This document shows, piece after piece, positions 53,298-62,592 of a DNA stretch of 64,000 bases. A program made the position numbers and the translations under genes. The stretch is from Pseudoflavitalea rhizosphaerae (GTDB lineage: Bacteria; Bacteroidota; Bacteroidia; Chitinophagales; Chitinophagaceae), in assembly GCF_003991355.1 (NCBI RefSeq), contig NZ_RCSU01000001.1, forward strand, positions 558,001 through 622,000. Reading direction: 5' to 3'. The notes beneath the pieces were generated by a model that saw only the letters and a program-made list of their open reading frames with translations, had not been told where the DNA came from and searched no databases. Position 1 is the stretch's first letter, and the number at the start of each line of letters is the position of its first letter.

Positions 53298-53909
53298 ATG
53301 AAGAAAATAGAGTTGGAAATAGTTGCACTATCACATAGTATAACCCAGACGCATTCTTACGCTGTAGTGCTGGGTGAGGTAAATGGGCTCCGCCGTTTAC
53401 CCATTGTGATCGGGGGCTTTGAAGCCCAGGCCATTGCTGTGGCGCTGGAAAAAATGCATCCAAGCCGTCCGCTCACTCATGATCTCATGAAGAATTTCAT
53501 GAATGCTTTCACTATCGATCTGCAGGAGATCGTTATCTGTGACCTGCAGGAAGGCATCTTCTACTCCAAACTTATTTGCGTAAGCGAACACGATACCGTG
53601 GAAATCGATTCCCGTACTTCCGATGCGCTGGCCCTGGCCGTTCGCTTCGGTTGTCCTATTTATACCTACGAGAACATCCTGGAAAGCGCCGGCATCCTCA
53701 TGGAAGATCCTTCCGGCAAGAAGAAAACGCCAAGAGAAGCCGTAGCCGCTGAAGCCAGTTCCGGCAGCAGCAGCACTGGTCATGATGATCTCAAAGCTAT
53801 GAGCATCGACGAACTGCATACCCTCCTGAACGAAGTACTGGAACAGGAAGATTATATCCGGGCCATCGCCATCCGTGATGAGATCAACAGCCGGAAAAAA
53901 GGCAGATAA
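53298..53909 (+). CDS. Bifunctional nuclease family protein (DUF151) with UVR motif
   Basis: A 203-residue protein. Residues ~1-135 are the DUF151/bifunctional nuclease domain: SYAVVLGEVNGLRRLPIVIG, KMHPSRPLTHDLMKNFM, and EIDSRTSDALALAVRFGCPI. A flexible Ser/Gly-rich linker follows, then a C-terminal UvrB/UvrC-like motif (LNEVLEQEDYIRAIAIRDEI). DUF151 proteins of plants and some bacteria have been reported to cleave DNA and RNA; the physiological role in Bacteroidota is not clear to me. ispE follows after 14 bases and is probably co-transcribed. A TAGTTTCG box (53281-53288) just upstream would give a very short leader. Confidence 0.9.
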   Translation: MKKIELEIVALSHSITQTHSYAVVLGEVNGLRRLPIVIGGFEAQAIAVALEKMHPSRPLTHDLMKNFMNAFTIDLQEIVICDLQEGIFYSKLICVSEHDTVEIDSRTSDALALAVRFGCPIYTYENILESAGILMEDPSGKKKTPREAVAAEASSGSSSTGHDDLKAMSIDELHTLLNEVLEQEDYIRAIAIRDEINSRKKGR

Positions 53910-53923
53910 TATCCCATACAGGA

Positions 53924-54733
53924 ATGATCAGCTTTCCCAATTGTAAGATCAACCTCGGCCTCCATATACTTGGCAAAAGGAATGATGGATACCACGATCT
54001 GGCAACGGTGTTCTATCCATTGCCCGTGAAAGACGTGCTGGAGATCGTGAAAGCTCCTGCCCTCCAACTTTCCGTTACAGGGATTCCTGTTGGCGGCCCC
54101 CCTGAAAAAAATCTCTGTGTGAAAGCCTGGGAACTGCTGAAGGCAGATTTTCCGGACCTCTCCCCCGTTACTATCTGCCTCCATAAGAATATTCCCATGG
54201 GCGCAGGACTGGGGGGCGGATCCGCCGATGGCGCTTTCATGCTCAGCCTGCTCAACAATAAATTCAACCTGCAGCTCAGCAAAAAGGAACTGCTGCAATA
54301 CGCGCTGCAACTCGGCAGCGACTGTCCGTTTTTCATTCATAACCAGCCCTGCCTGGCAACTGGTCGTGGTGAAGTACTTACACCTCTTGCGTTAGACCTT
54401 GGTAATTATTCATTCCTGCTGGTGCATCCGGGAGTTCATGTAAATACCGCCTGGGCATTTTCGCAGGTACATCCTACCGGTAATGGCACAGCGCTGGAAG
54501 CTATCGTGCAACAACCGGTGGAAACCTGGAAAGATCAACTCATCAATGATTTCGAAGCGCCTGTAATAAGCCATCATCCTGAATTACAGGAGATCAAACA
54601 CAGGCTCTATGATGCAGGCGCGATATATGCTTCCATGTCTGGAAGCGGTTCTGCTTTCTATGGCATTTTCCCGAAGGACCAATTGCCTGGGATCGAATGG
54701 CCATCTGCATACAGCGTGTTCTTCAACCGCTGA
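53924..54733 (+). CDS. ispE: 4-diphosphocytidyl-2-C-methyl-D-erythritol kinase
   Basis: A 269-residue GHMP kinase that phosphorylates CDP-ME in the MEP pathway of isoprenoid precursor synthesis. The start FPNCKINLGLHILGKRNDGY holds the substrate-binding lysine and the GxHDL-like part; the ATP-binding loop reads PMGAGLGGGSADGAFM; the C-terminal MSGSGSAFYGIFP is the third GHMP motif. Slightly shorter than E. coli IspE, as usual in Bacteroidota. Expected to be essential if the MEP route is the only one. Confidence 0.96.
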   Translation: MISFPNCKINLGLHILGKRNDGYHDLATVFYPLPVKDVLEIVKAPALQLSVTGIPVGGPPEKNLCVKAWELLKADFPDLSPVTICLHKNIPMGAGLGGGSADGAFMLSLLNNKFNLQLSKKELLQYALQLGSDCPFFIHNQPCLATGRGEVLTPLALDLGNYSFLLVHPGVHVNTAWAFSQVHPTGNGTALEAIVQQPVETWKDQLINDFEAPVISHHPELQEIKHRLYDAGAIYASMSGSGSAFYGIFPKDQLPGIEWPSAYSVFFNR

Positions 54734-54765
54734 TTTCGCCCTTCCCGCATTTTTTTGTACCTTCG
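54734..54765 (+). promoter_or_regulatory. Promoter candidate for the aminotransferase gene
   Basis: TTTC (54734-54737), a 20-base spacer and TACCTTCG (54758-54765) each differ by one base from the Bacteroidota consensus. Use of this promoter would give a leader of about 185 bases. Confidence 0.35.
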
Positions 54766-54823
54766 CTTCAAATCAGTTCATATCAGAACTAATATTCACA
54801 TATCAGCATTCCTTCATTTCAAT

Positions 54824-54920
54824 CTCGATTTCCTCAACCATCGAGGTTAGTTGCTGGTGTTCCGGTGCCACTTCGCACCGGGCAGTTTCCCCTGTCTGAT
54901 CAATTCATCTTTTCTATCAG
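54824..54920 (+). promoter_or_regulatory. Structured leader upstream of rocD
   Basis: The untranslated region holds CTCGAT / ATCGAG (54824-54829 with 54840-54845), a strong hairpin CCGGTGC / GCACCGG (54862-54868 with 54875-54881) and CTGAT / ATCAG (54896-54900 with 54916-54920). CCTC / GAGG (54832-54835 with 54843-54846) would compete with the first stem. It fits no riboswitch class I know; a regulatory leader is possible but unproven. Confidence 0.4.
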
Positions 54921-54956
54921 TATTCTTTGCAGGATACGCCCGTAAAATCGATTCGT

Positions 54957-56192
54957 ATGCAAGCAACAGTTTCATCCTCTGCCAGAGAGCAGCACTACCT
55001 GAATTTGGAAGATAAATTCGGCGCACACAATTATCACCCTCTTCCCGTTGTTCTTGAACGCGGACAAGGTGTGCACGTGTGGGACGTAGATGGCAAACGT
55101 TATTTTGATTTCCTCAGCGGTTATTCTGCCGTTAACCAGGGACATTGCCATCCCGGTATCGTTGCTGCCCTGATAGAGCAGGCGCAGAAATTGACGCTCA
55201 CCAGCCGCGCCTTCCACAGTTCACTTTTGGGCGAGTATGCGCAATTCATCACAGAATATTTCGGGTACAATAAAGTGTTGCCTGTGAATACCGGTGTGGA
55301 AGCAGTGGAAACAGCCATCAAGCTTTGCCGCCGCTGGGGATACGAAGTGAAAGGGATCGAAGAGAACAAAGCAGTGATCATCGTCTGTTCCAATAATTTC
55401 CACGGCCGCACCAGCACCGTAATCTCGTTCAGCTCCGACCCTTCAGCAAGAAAAGGATTTGGTCCGTTCATGCAGGGATTCGTGAGTATTCCATTCAATA
55501 ACCTCGATGCATTGAGCGAAGCTTTGAAAGATAAGAATGTTGCCGGCTTCCTCGTGGAACCGATCCAGGGCGAAGCAGGTGTAGTAGTACCTGATGCTGG
55601 TTATCTCGCCAAAGCAAAGCAATTCTGCGCAGACGCCAATGTATTGTTCATTGCCGATGAAATACAAACAGGTCTCAGCAGAACAGGAAAAATGCTGGCA
55701 TGCGATCATGAAAATGTAAGACCCGATATCCTGGTCCTCGGAAAAGCACTGAGTGGCGGCATCATGCCTGTATCAGCCGTGCTGGCTGATGACGAGATCA
55801 TGCTTACCATCAAACCCGGAGAACACGGCTCCACATATGGAGGCAATCCGCTGGCCTGCAAAGTGGCCATCGCAGCACTTACTGTGCTGAAAAATGAAAA
55901 GATGGCGGAGAATGCGGAAAAGATGGGCGAACTGCTCCGTCAGCAATTACGCGATCTCCGGTCGCCCCATATCAAACTGATCCGCGGCAAAGGATTATTG
56001 AATGCTATCGTGATCAGTCACAAGAATACCGATGCTGCCTGGGATCTCTGCCTGGCGATGAAAGAGAATGGTATACTGGCCAAGCCAACGCATGGCGACA
56101 AGATCAGGTTAGCCCCACCGTTAGTGATCACAGCAGATGAGATCGAAGAATGTGTGCAACTGATCGGAAAAAGTCTTAAAGTGCTTGACTAA
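54957..56192 (+). CDS. rocD: Ornithine--oxo-acid aminotransferase
   Basis: A 411-residue class III PLP-dependent aminotransferase that converts ornithine and 2-oxoglutarate to glutamate semialdehyde and glutamate, linking arginine and proline metabolism. Typical motifs are YNVxP-like [55 protein letters not shown] and [15 protein letters not shown]; the PLP lysine is K263 in [10 protein letters not shown]. The ATG at 54957 is used; an in-frame TTG at 54927 would add ten residues. Paralogous acetylornithine aminotransferases are the main alternative, but the [10 protein letters not shown] and [13 protein letters not shown] motifs favour RocD. A terminator follows at 56219. Confidence 0.93.
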   Translation: MQATVSSSAREQHYLNLEDKFGAHNYHPLPVVLERGQGVHVWDVDGKRYFDFLSGYSAVNQGHCHPGIVAALIEQAQKLTLTSRAFHSSLLGEYAQFITEYFGYNKVLPVNTGVEAVETAIKLCRRWGYEVKGIEENKAVIIVCSNNFHGRTSTVISFSSDPSARKGFGPFMQGFVSIPFNNLDALSEALKDKNVAGFLVEPIQGEAGVVVPDAGYLAKAKQFCADANVLFIADEIQTGLSRTGKMLACDHENVRPDILVLGKALSGGIMPVSAVLADDEIMLTIKPGEHGSTYGGNPLACKVAIAALTVLKNEKMAENAEKMGELLRQQLRDLRSPHIKLIRGKGLLNAIVISHKNTDAAWDLCLAMKENGILAKPTHGDKIRLAPPLVITADEIEECVQLIGKSLKVLD

Positions 56193-56218
56193 TTAAATGG
56201 AATAATGAACAAATTACT

Positions 56219-56245
56219 GAACGGCTACCGGCCGTTCTTTTTTTG
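56219..56245 (+). terminator. Terminator of rocD
   Basis: Stem GAACGGC / GCCGTTC with a 5-base loop, then seven or more T. It overlaps the 3' end of the convergent membrane-protein gene, so the stop codon region of that gene lies within the hairpin. Confidence 0.82.
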
Positions 56246-56629
56246 CTCTGGCAGTTTGGTGTCCGGGAACACTGCCATCAACAGCATTACAATTGAAGAG
56301 ACGGCTACCAGCCAGATCCCTGCTTTTTTCTCAGGACAAATACCACGATAGCAACCTGTATACACCAGGAAGCACCTGATGGCAAAAGCCACTATGATAG
56401 CCGTGAAGAGCAGGTTCCAGCGCTTGGCCCATACACGTGGGATCAAAAAGAAGATGGATGCAATGATGGCAAAGGTCACAAAGAATTTTCCCGGCCTTCC
56501 GTAAAGATTGTTCTCGGAAAAGAAACCGGTGAAGTTCTTTTGTACATCAGGGTGATAGGTCCAGGGAATAAAGCAGGCGATCACAAGTGTAATTGCCGCC
56601 AGAATGCCGATCCATTGCGAGTATTTCAT
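56225..56629 (-). CDS. Small four-helix membrane protein of unknown function
   Basis: A 134-residue protein with about four membrane segments (WIGILAAITLVIACFIPW; FFVTFAIIASIFFLIPRVW; LLFTAIIVAFAIRCFLVY; IWLVAVSSIVMLLMAV). Between segments three and four is a short TGCYRGICPEKKAG loop with two cysteines. I do not recognise a family with an assigned role; similar small membrane proteins are common in Chitinophagaceae. The 3' end is shared with the rocD terminator. The TlpA-like gene ends in the same direction 27 bases upstream, so the two may be co-transcribed. Confidence 0.8.
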   Translation of the reverse strand: MKYSQWIGILAAITLVIACFIPWTYHPDVQKNFTGFFSENNLYGRPGKFFVTFAIIASIFFLIPRVWAKRWNLLFTAIIVAFAIRCFLVYTGCYRGICPEKKAGIWLVAVSSIVMLLMAVFPDTKLPEQKKNGR

Positions 56630-56656
56630 GGCGGCAAAAATAATTGATTTTATTGA

Positions 56657-57634
56657 TCAGTTGCCGAGACGGTCGGCCAATACTTTTTCGAAATCGTTTC
56701 CCCCAATTATTCTTCCCTCCGGGTCAAGCAGGAAAAGAAGCGGCACATAGGAAATCCTGTATAACCTGGCAACCTCACCTTGTTCGCCCTGCACATCACT
56801 GCCCTGCTTCCAGGGTACTTTATCAGCTTCAACAGCATTGATCCAGTCCCTTGCATTTTTGTCGATCGATACACCAAGGATAGTAAAGCCTTTATCCTTG
56901 TATTTATTATAGACTTCCGTTAGTTCAGGTATGGCTGCCCGGCAGGGTTTGCACCAGCTGGCCCAAAAGTCGATCAATACATACTTTCCGCGGTAATCAG
57001 ACAGCTTCCAGCTGTTACCGCCGGGATCCTGCACCTTGAAATCAGGAGCTATCCCCCCGGGGCGCAGCGCCATTTCGCTTTCAACAAACCGGCTGTATCT
57101 TTTGGCACGTTCCAGCTCACGAATGGAAACATCAAGTTCTTTCAGTAAGGGATACAATAAGTGACGTCTTTCCGAGTCGTATATCAACAGGTCCAGGCTC
57201 AATGCAGAAGAAGGATGTTGCTGAACATACGCAGTCACATCCGCTATATTCAGTTTTTTCAAATCCTGTCCATGCTTCTGCTGCCACGCATCCCACTCCT
57301 TGTTCAAAGGGCCTGCTGTTACGATTGCGTCAGACAATTTCTTGCCGGCTTGAACATGGACCACTCCATCTTCCAGATAGATGGTTCTCGTCATCATCCC
57401 GCCATCTGTAAATACCAGGAGATTAGCCATCATCACTTCCTGGTAATTGCCGGAAAGTTGAAATTTACCATTCCTTATTTTCGTTTTTTGAATCAATACC
57501 GGTTTATCTCCCTGTGTGATCAGGGAAATATTAGTGCTGTCAGGCAGATCAATGCTGCCATCGATCGTAAATTTTGCTTGTGCGTTCCCGAGCAGGGGCA
57601 GGAGCAAAAACAGGAAAATGGGAAATCTATTCAT
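56657..57634 (-). CDS. TlpA-like thioredoxin with DUF4369 domain
   Basis: A 325-residue exported thiol-disulfide oxidoreductase. Signal peptide (MNRFPIFLFLLLPLLGNAQ), an N-terminal beta domain of the DUF4369 type (residues ~22-105), a helical linker, and a thioredoxin/AhpC-TSA domain at ~193-325 with the active-site WCKPC (C228, C231) and the cis-proline region YRISYVPLLFLLDPEGR. Such proteins reduce or rearrange disulfides in the periplasm, often with a specific partner protein. No clear partner gene is next to it here. Confidence 0.92.
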   Translation of the reverse strand: MNRFPIFLFLLLPLLGNAQAKFTIDGSIDLPDSTNISLITQGDKPVLIQKTKIRNGKFQLSGNYQEVMMANLLVFTDGGMMTRTIYLEDGVVHVQAGKKLSDAIVTAGPLNKEWDAWQQKHGQDLKKLNIADVTAYVQQHPSSALSLDLLIYDSERRHLLYPLLKELDVSIRELERAKRYSRFVESEMALRPGGIAPDFKVQDPGGNSWKLSDYRGKYVLIDFWASWCKPCRAAIPELTEVYNKYKDKGFTILGVSIDKNARDWINAVEADKVPWKQGSDVQGEQGEVARLYRISYVPLLFLLDPEGRIIGGNDFEKVLADRLGN

Positions 57635-57808
57635 ATCAACAAGACAAATCCCCCTGCCAATCGAGTGAATACGCCTTTACATTTATTTTTTCACTATTTC
57701 CAATCTCAGGGAACTGTTAATTAAAACCTTTCTTATGCGCCTTTAATCTGATCTTAATGTTGATTTATTATCCTTCGATTATTTTTGTGACACTTTAGCA
57801 AAAAACCT

Positions 57809-58177
57809 GTGAGCTTCAGATCATTCATATTATTGTTTTGCACTTTGGTATTCGGGATCGTTCTCACAACCGAAGGCAATACCCGGCGCTATCCAGCGCC
57901 CGGCAAGCATGTATTGGCATTGCTTGAAGAAGAGCAGGATGCCCGGGATTATTTTACAGAGACTGATCTCGATTTCACCGAGATCAATGCACAACGCCCC
58001 GGACGTTACCGTTCCAGGTTCACAGCCTCTCCCACTTATTTCATCATCAGTTCTGCTTCCCGCGCTGAGGACGCTTCCATCAAAGATATTCACGTCAGCA
58101 ATCGCTACGTGTTACAACAACAGGCACATACATTACCCTTTTACTACCTGTTCCTGTTCCGGCTAACGCCATTCTGA
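57809..58177 (+). CDS. Small exported hypothetical protein with GTG start
   Basis: A 122-residue protein starting with GTG; a TGA stop lies in frame a short way upstream and there is no suitable ATG. Residues 1-20 (SFRSFILLFCTLVFGIVL) look like a signal peptide. The mature part is polar (EEEQDARDYFTETDLDFTEI; RYRSRFTASPTYFIISSASR) and ends in the hydrophobic FYYLFLFRLTPF. I do not recognise a family. It lies 130 bases upstream of the RND efflux operon on the same strand; a link to efflux is possible but not shown. Confidence 0.6.
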   Translation: MSFRSFILLFCTLVFGIVLTTEGNTRRYPAPGKHVLALLEEEQDARDYFTETDLDFTEINAQRPGRYRSRFTASPTYFIISSASRAEDASIKDIHVSNRYVLQQQAHTLPFYYLFLFRLTPF

Positions 58178-58307
58178 TCCCATTATATCCAATTCAGTTC
58201 TCTTCGCCTGCCATTCCATGACAGGATTATCATCATTATATACTTTAATGCTCAAGGAATTATTGCAGGCTACCAACGGTCTCCAATAAACGCCCAATTT
58301 TTATTTT

Positions 58308-59426
58308 ATGAAGTCGATTCATTTATTCGGATTTCTGTCCGTGCTCTATCTGGCCGGATGTACAGCAAAAGGAAGTACTGAAAAAGAAAAACGCCTGGTG
58401 GAAGTACCCGTCTTTGAGCTGCAATCACGGGATACGATGCTGCACAAGAGCTATGTAAGCAGCATCGCCGCGTCCCAGAATGTGGAACTGCGCGCTAAAG
58501 TGAGCGGCTTCCTGGAAGGGATTGCCGTGGATGAAGGGCAATTTGTTCAGAAAGGGCAACTTCTCTTCCGCCTGAATGATGCGGAATTCAAACTGCAGCT
58601 GGCAGAAGCCAATGCCGCACTTACCAGCGCCGAAGCAGAACTGAAAAGCGCTGAAGTGGAAACAGACCGGGTAAAAAGACTGGTAGATAAAAAGATCCTT
58701 TCCCAGTCTGAGCTGGAGCTGGCCAATGCCCGTCTTACTGCCGCCCGCGCCAAAGTGCAGGAAGCTGAGGCAGGAAAAGAGAAAGCAGCCCTCCATCTCT
58801 CTTATGCGAATATCCGCGCACCCTTCAGTGGTGTGATAGACCGCATTCCACACAAAATAGGCAGTCTCATGAGTGAAGGCACCCTCCTCACCACCGTATC
58901 CGATGTTCATCTCATGCACGCTTATTTCAACGTATCCGAAAGCGAATACCTGCACTACGTGAAAGCAGGCGCAGCACGCAACCGCATGGGAAAGCCCGTG
59001 CAACTGCAACTGGCAGACGGAACCATGTTCCCGCAAACAGGAAAAATAGAAACGATGGATGGAGAAATAGAAAAACAGACAGGCTCCATCGCATTCCGTG
59101 CACAATTCCCGAACCCCGAAAAGCTGCTCAAACACGGCGCCAGCGGCAAAGTGCTGCTCACGAGTTTGGTGCCCCGGGCCATCATGATCCCACAGAGAAG
59201 CGTATTCGAGATCCAGGACAAGAATTATGTTTTCGTTCTGGAAAACAACAATACTGTAAAAATGAAACAATTCACGCCGGATACACGGATCGATGATTTC
59301 GTACTGGTGAAAGAAGGTCTCGAAGTAGGAGACCGCATCATCTACGAAGGAATCCAGAACATCCGTGAGGGAGTAAAAGTAGCTCCCCGTTTCATTTCAG
59401 CAGACAGCCTGCTGAACGTTCATTAA
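58308..59426 (+). CDS. RND efflux periplasmic adaptor lipoprotein
   Basis: A 372-residue membrane fusion protein that joins the inner-membrane pump to the outer-membrane channel. Lipobox at C18 (YLAGC). Barrel-sandwich part VELRAKVSGFLEGIAVDEGQ, a long alpha hairpin at ~85-150 rich in Ala/Glu, the return half with LSYANIRAPFSGVIDRIPHK, then beta-barrel and membrane-proximal domains (RAIMIPQRSVFEIQDKNYVF). Length and order are typical of the AcrA/MexA family. The pump gene starts 24 bases after it. Confidence 0.95.
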   Translation: MKSIHLFGFLSVLYLAGCTAKGSTEKEKRLVEVPVFELQSRDTMLHKSYVSSIAASQNVELRAKVSGFLEGIAVDEGQFVQKGQLLFRLNDAEFKLQLAEANAALTSAEAELKSAEVETDRVKRLVDKKILSQSELELANARLTAARAKVQEAEAGKEKAALHLSYANIRAPFSGVIDRIPHKIGSLMSEGTLLTTVSDVHLMHAYFNVSESEYLHYVKAGAARNRMGKPVQLQLADGTMFPQTGKIETMDGEIEKQTGSIAFRAQFPNPEKLLKHGASGKVLLTSLVPRAIMIPQRSVFEIQDKNYVFVLENNNTVKMKQFTPDTRIDDFVLVKEGLEVGDRIIYEGIQNIREGVKVAPRFISADSLLNVH

Positions 59427-59450
59427 TCCCAAAAACAAATTATCCGGCGC

Positions 59451-62400
59451 ATGTTAGAAAAATTTATCAGGCGACCAGTGTTGTCGCTGGTCATCTCTTT
59501 GGTTTTTGTTCTCCTGGGTGTGCTCGCATTGTTCACATTGCCCGTGACCCAGTACCCCGATATCGTTCCACCCTCCGTAGTGGTGACCGCCAATTATAAT
59601 GGCGCCAACGCCGATGTATGTACGAAAGCCGTTGCCATTCCCCTGGAACGCGCCATCAACGGCGTGCCTGGCATGACCTATATGAACAGCGTCAGCAGCA
59701 ATAACGGCGTTACCCTCATTCAGGTCTTCTTCGAAGTAGGCACAGACCCGGACCAGGCCGCGGTGAACGTGCAAAACCGCGTAACCACCGTACTGGACGA
59801 GCTTCCCGAAGAAGTGATCAAGGCTGGTGTGACCACAGAAAAAGAAGTGAACTCCATGTTGCTCTACCTCAATATCATGAGTGAAGACAGGAATGTGGAC
59901 GAAGAATTCATTTACAACTTTACGGACATCAATATCCTGCAGGAGCTGAAACGTATCAATGGCGTGGGTTTCGTGGATATCATGGGCGCACGCGACTACT
60001 CAATGCGCGTATGGCTGAAACCCGACAAACTCCTCGCCTACAATATCTCCACCGAAGAGATCATCACTGCATTACGCAACCAGAACATTGAAGCAGCGCC
60101 AGGCGTTACCGGAGAGAACTCGGGAAAAGATAAACAGGCCAAGCAATACGTACTCAAATACACCGGCAAATTCAATACACCGGAACAGTACAAAGATGTG
60201 GTCCTTCGCGCGGACGATGATGGCTCCATCCTGCGCCTCCGCGATATAGCAGATGTGGAATTCGGCACCGTGAGCTACGATATGGTGAGCTTCACGGATG
60301 GCAGCCCCTCTGCCAGTATCATGATCAAGCAGCGCCCCGGATCCAATGCCCGCGACGTTATTGCCGAGATCAAATCGAAAATGGAAGAGCTGAAAGAGAC
60401 CAGCTTCCCGCCCGGAATGGTGTACAACTACGCCTACGATGTAAGCCGCTTCCTGGATGCCAGTATCAGTAAAGTATTGACCACATTGATGGAAGCATTC
60501 ATACTTGTATTCATCGTTGTGTTCATTTTCCTCCAGGATTTCAGGAGTACGCTGATCCCTGCACTGGCAGTACCAGTGGCATTGATCGGTACACTGGCAT
60601 TCATGCAAATGTTCGGTTTCTCCATCAATATCCTTACACTATTTGCTTTGGTGCTGGCCATCGGAATTGTGGTGGACAATGCAATTGTGGTGGTGGAAGC
60701 CGTGCACGTGAAGATGAGTGAACACCATCTGGGAGCAATGGATGCTACCCTGGCCGCCATGAAAGAAATTGGCAGTGCGGTAGTGGCTATCACCCTGGTG
60801 ATGTCGGCCGTATTTGTACCGGTGGCATTCCTTTCCGGACCTGTGGGTGTTTTCTATCGCCAGTTCTCACTCACGCTCGCCATTGCCATCGTGATCTCGG
60901 GTGTGAACGCACTAACGCTTACGCCTGCACTCTGCGCGCTATTGCTCAAACATCCATCGCCCTCCAAAAAGAAAAACCTGTTGCAACGCTTCTATACCGT
61001 ATTCAACAAAGGTTACGATGGCGCCGAAAGGAAATTCGGAAGAACAGTCAACCGCATTGCAGGCCGCCGCGCTATCACCCTCGCCATGCTGGCGGTTTTC
61101 TTTGTGGCTATCTGGGGAAGCGCAAAACTCCTGCCCTCAGGTTTCATTCCGGCGGAAGACCAATGTATGGTATACGTGAATGTGACTACGCCTCCCGGCT
61201 CCACCGTTGAGCGTACAGAAGAAGTTTTACATGCCGTTCAGCGTGCATTGCAGCCTGAGAAGACCATCGAGAATATCAGCACACTGGCCGGTTATAGCCT
61301 GATGAGCGATATCTCCGGCGCTTCTTACGGTATGGCCATGATCAATCTGTCGGAGTGGGATAAACGAAAAGAAAGCATCCCGGAGCTAATTACACGCTTC
61401 AGGGAAAAAACGGCACATATTTCCGATGCCAGTATCGAATACTTCGAGCCACCTACTGTACCGGGCTTCGGTAATGCCGGAGGTTTCGAGTTGCGCTTAC
61501 TGAACAAGAACCGGAATACAGACCTGGCGCAAATGGCAGCGGTGAGCGAAAAGTTCCTCAATGCACTCACGGACCATCCGGTGATCGGTAACGCCACTAC
61601 CAGCTTCGATCCCAATTTTCCGCAGTTCCTCATTCATGTGGACCAGGAGATGGCAGCCAAACAAGGCGTGACCATAGACAATGCGATGAGCACCCTGCAA
61701 ACCCTGCTCGGCAGTTACTATGCCACCAACTTCATCCGTTTCGACCAGATGTACAAAGTGATGTTGCAGGCATTGCCGCAGTACCGCGCCAACCCGGAAG
61801 ATGTGCTCAGTCTTTATGTGAAAAACAACAAAGGGGAAATGGTGCCCTTTTCCAATTTCATCAGGATGGAAAAAGTGTACGGACCTGAGCAGATCTCACG
61901 CTTCAATATGTACACGGCTGCCATGATCAATGGTGATGCCGCTCCCGGCTTTACCAGCGGAGAGGCCATTACCAGCATTCAGCAGGTGGCCGATTCTTTG
62001 TTACCGAAAGGCTATAGTTTTGAATGGAGCGGTATGACGCGGGAACAGATCCTTTCCGGTAATGAAGCCATCTGGATCTTCCTGATCTGTCTGCTTTTCG
62101 TATACCTGGTACTGGCAGCCCAATATGAAAGTTTTCTGTTACCCCTTGCCGTTATATTAAGTCTTCCGGCCGGTATTGCAGGAGCCTTCTTCTTCCTGCT
62201 GATCACAGGGCTGGAGAACAATATTTACGCGCAGGTGGCGCTGATCATGCTGATCGGATTGCTGGGTAAGAATGCGATCCTCATCGTGGAAGTGGCCATA
62301 CAGAAAAGGAAACACGGCATGAGCGTGCTGGAAGCCGCGCGTGAAGGCGCGGTGAGCAGGCTTCGCCCGATACTCATGACCAGCTTCGCATTCATTGCAG

Positions 62401-62582
62401 GCCTGATCCCGCTTTGTATCGCGAAGGGCGCCGGCGCAATGGGCAACCACTCCATCGGTATCGCATCAGCCGGAGGTATGCTGGTGGGCACTATTGCCGG
62501 TATCTTCCTGGTGCCCGGTTTGTTTGTGCTTTTCCAAAAGTCGAAAAGAAAAAAGAAAAAGAAAACTGTAGCAGCAGCGTAA
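59451..62582 (+). CDS. RND efflux permease, HAE1 (AcrB-like) family
   Basis: A 1043-residue inner-membrane pump driven by the proton gradient. Starts MLEKFIRRPVLSLVISLVFV; twelve membrane segments with two large periplasmic loops; the FFEVGTDPDQAAVNVQNRV porter motif; the paired aspartates of segment 4 in LAIGIVVDNAIVVVEAVHV are partly kept; RAITLAMLAVFFVAIWGSA precedes the second half; GLLGKNAILIVEVAIQK and RLRPILMTSFAFIAGLIPL are conserved in segments 10-11. It probably exports hydrophobic drugs or envelope compounds. Basic tail KRKKKKKTV. The outer-membrane gene starts 10 bases after it. Confidence 0.96.
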   Translation: MLEKFIRRPVLSLVISLVFVLLGVLALFTLPVTQYPDIVPPSVVVTANYNGANADVCTKAVAIPLERAINGVPGMTYMNSVSSNNGVTLIQVFFEVGTDPDQAAVNVQNRVTTVLDELPEEVIKAGVTTEKEVNSMLLYLNIMSEDRNVDEEFIYNFTDINILQELKRINGVGFVDIMGARDYSMRVWLKPDKLLAYNISTEEIITALRNQNIEAAPGVTGENSGKDKQAKQYVLKYTGKFNTPEQYKDVVLRADDDGSILRLRDIADVEFGTVSYDMVSFTDGSPSASIMIKQRPGSNARDVIAEIKSKMEELKETSFPPGMVYNYAYDVSRFLDASISKVLTTLMEAFILVFIVVFIFLQDFRSTLIPALAVPVALIGTLAFMQMFGFSINILTLFALVLAIGIVVDNAIVVVEAVHVKMSEHHLGAMDATLAAMKEIGSAVVAITLVMSAVFVPVAFLSGPVGVFYRQFSLTLAIAIVISGVNALTLTPALCALLLKHPSPSKKKNLLQRFYTVFNKGYDGAERKFGRTVNRIAGRRAITLAMLAVFFVAIWGSAKLLPSGFIPAEDQCMVYVNVTTPPGSTVERTEEVLHAVQRALQPEKTIENISTLAGYSLMSDISGASYGMAMINLSEWDKRKESIPELITRFREKTAHISDASIEYFEPPTVPGFGNAGGFELRLLNKNRNTDLAQMAAVSEKFLNALTDHPVIGNATTSFDPNFPQFLIHVDQEMAAKQGVTIDNAMSTLQTLLGSYYATNFIRFDQMYKVMLQALPQYRANPEDVLSLYVKNNKGEMVPFSNFIRMEKVYGPEQISRFNMYTAAMINGDAAPGFTSGEAITSIQQVADSLLPKGYSFEWSGMTREQILSGNEAIWIFLICLLFVYLVLAAQYESFLLPLAVILSLPAGIAGAFFFLLITGLENNIYAQVALIMLIGLLGKNAILIVEVAIQKRKHGMSVLEAAREGAVSRLRPILMTSFAFIAGLIPLCIAKGAGAMGNHSIGIASAGGMLVGTIAGIFLVPGLFVLFQKSKRKKKKKTVAAA

Positions 62583-62592
62583 AAAAACTCTA

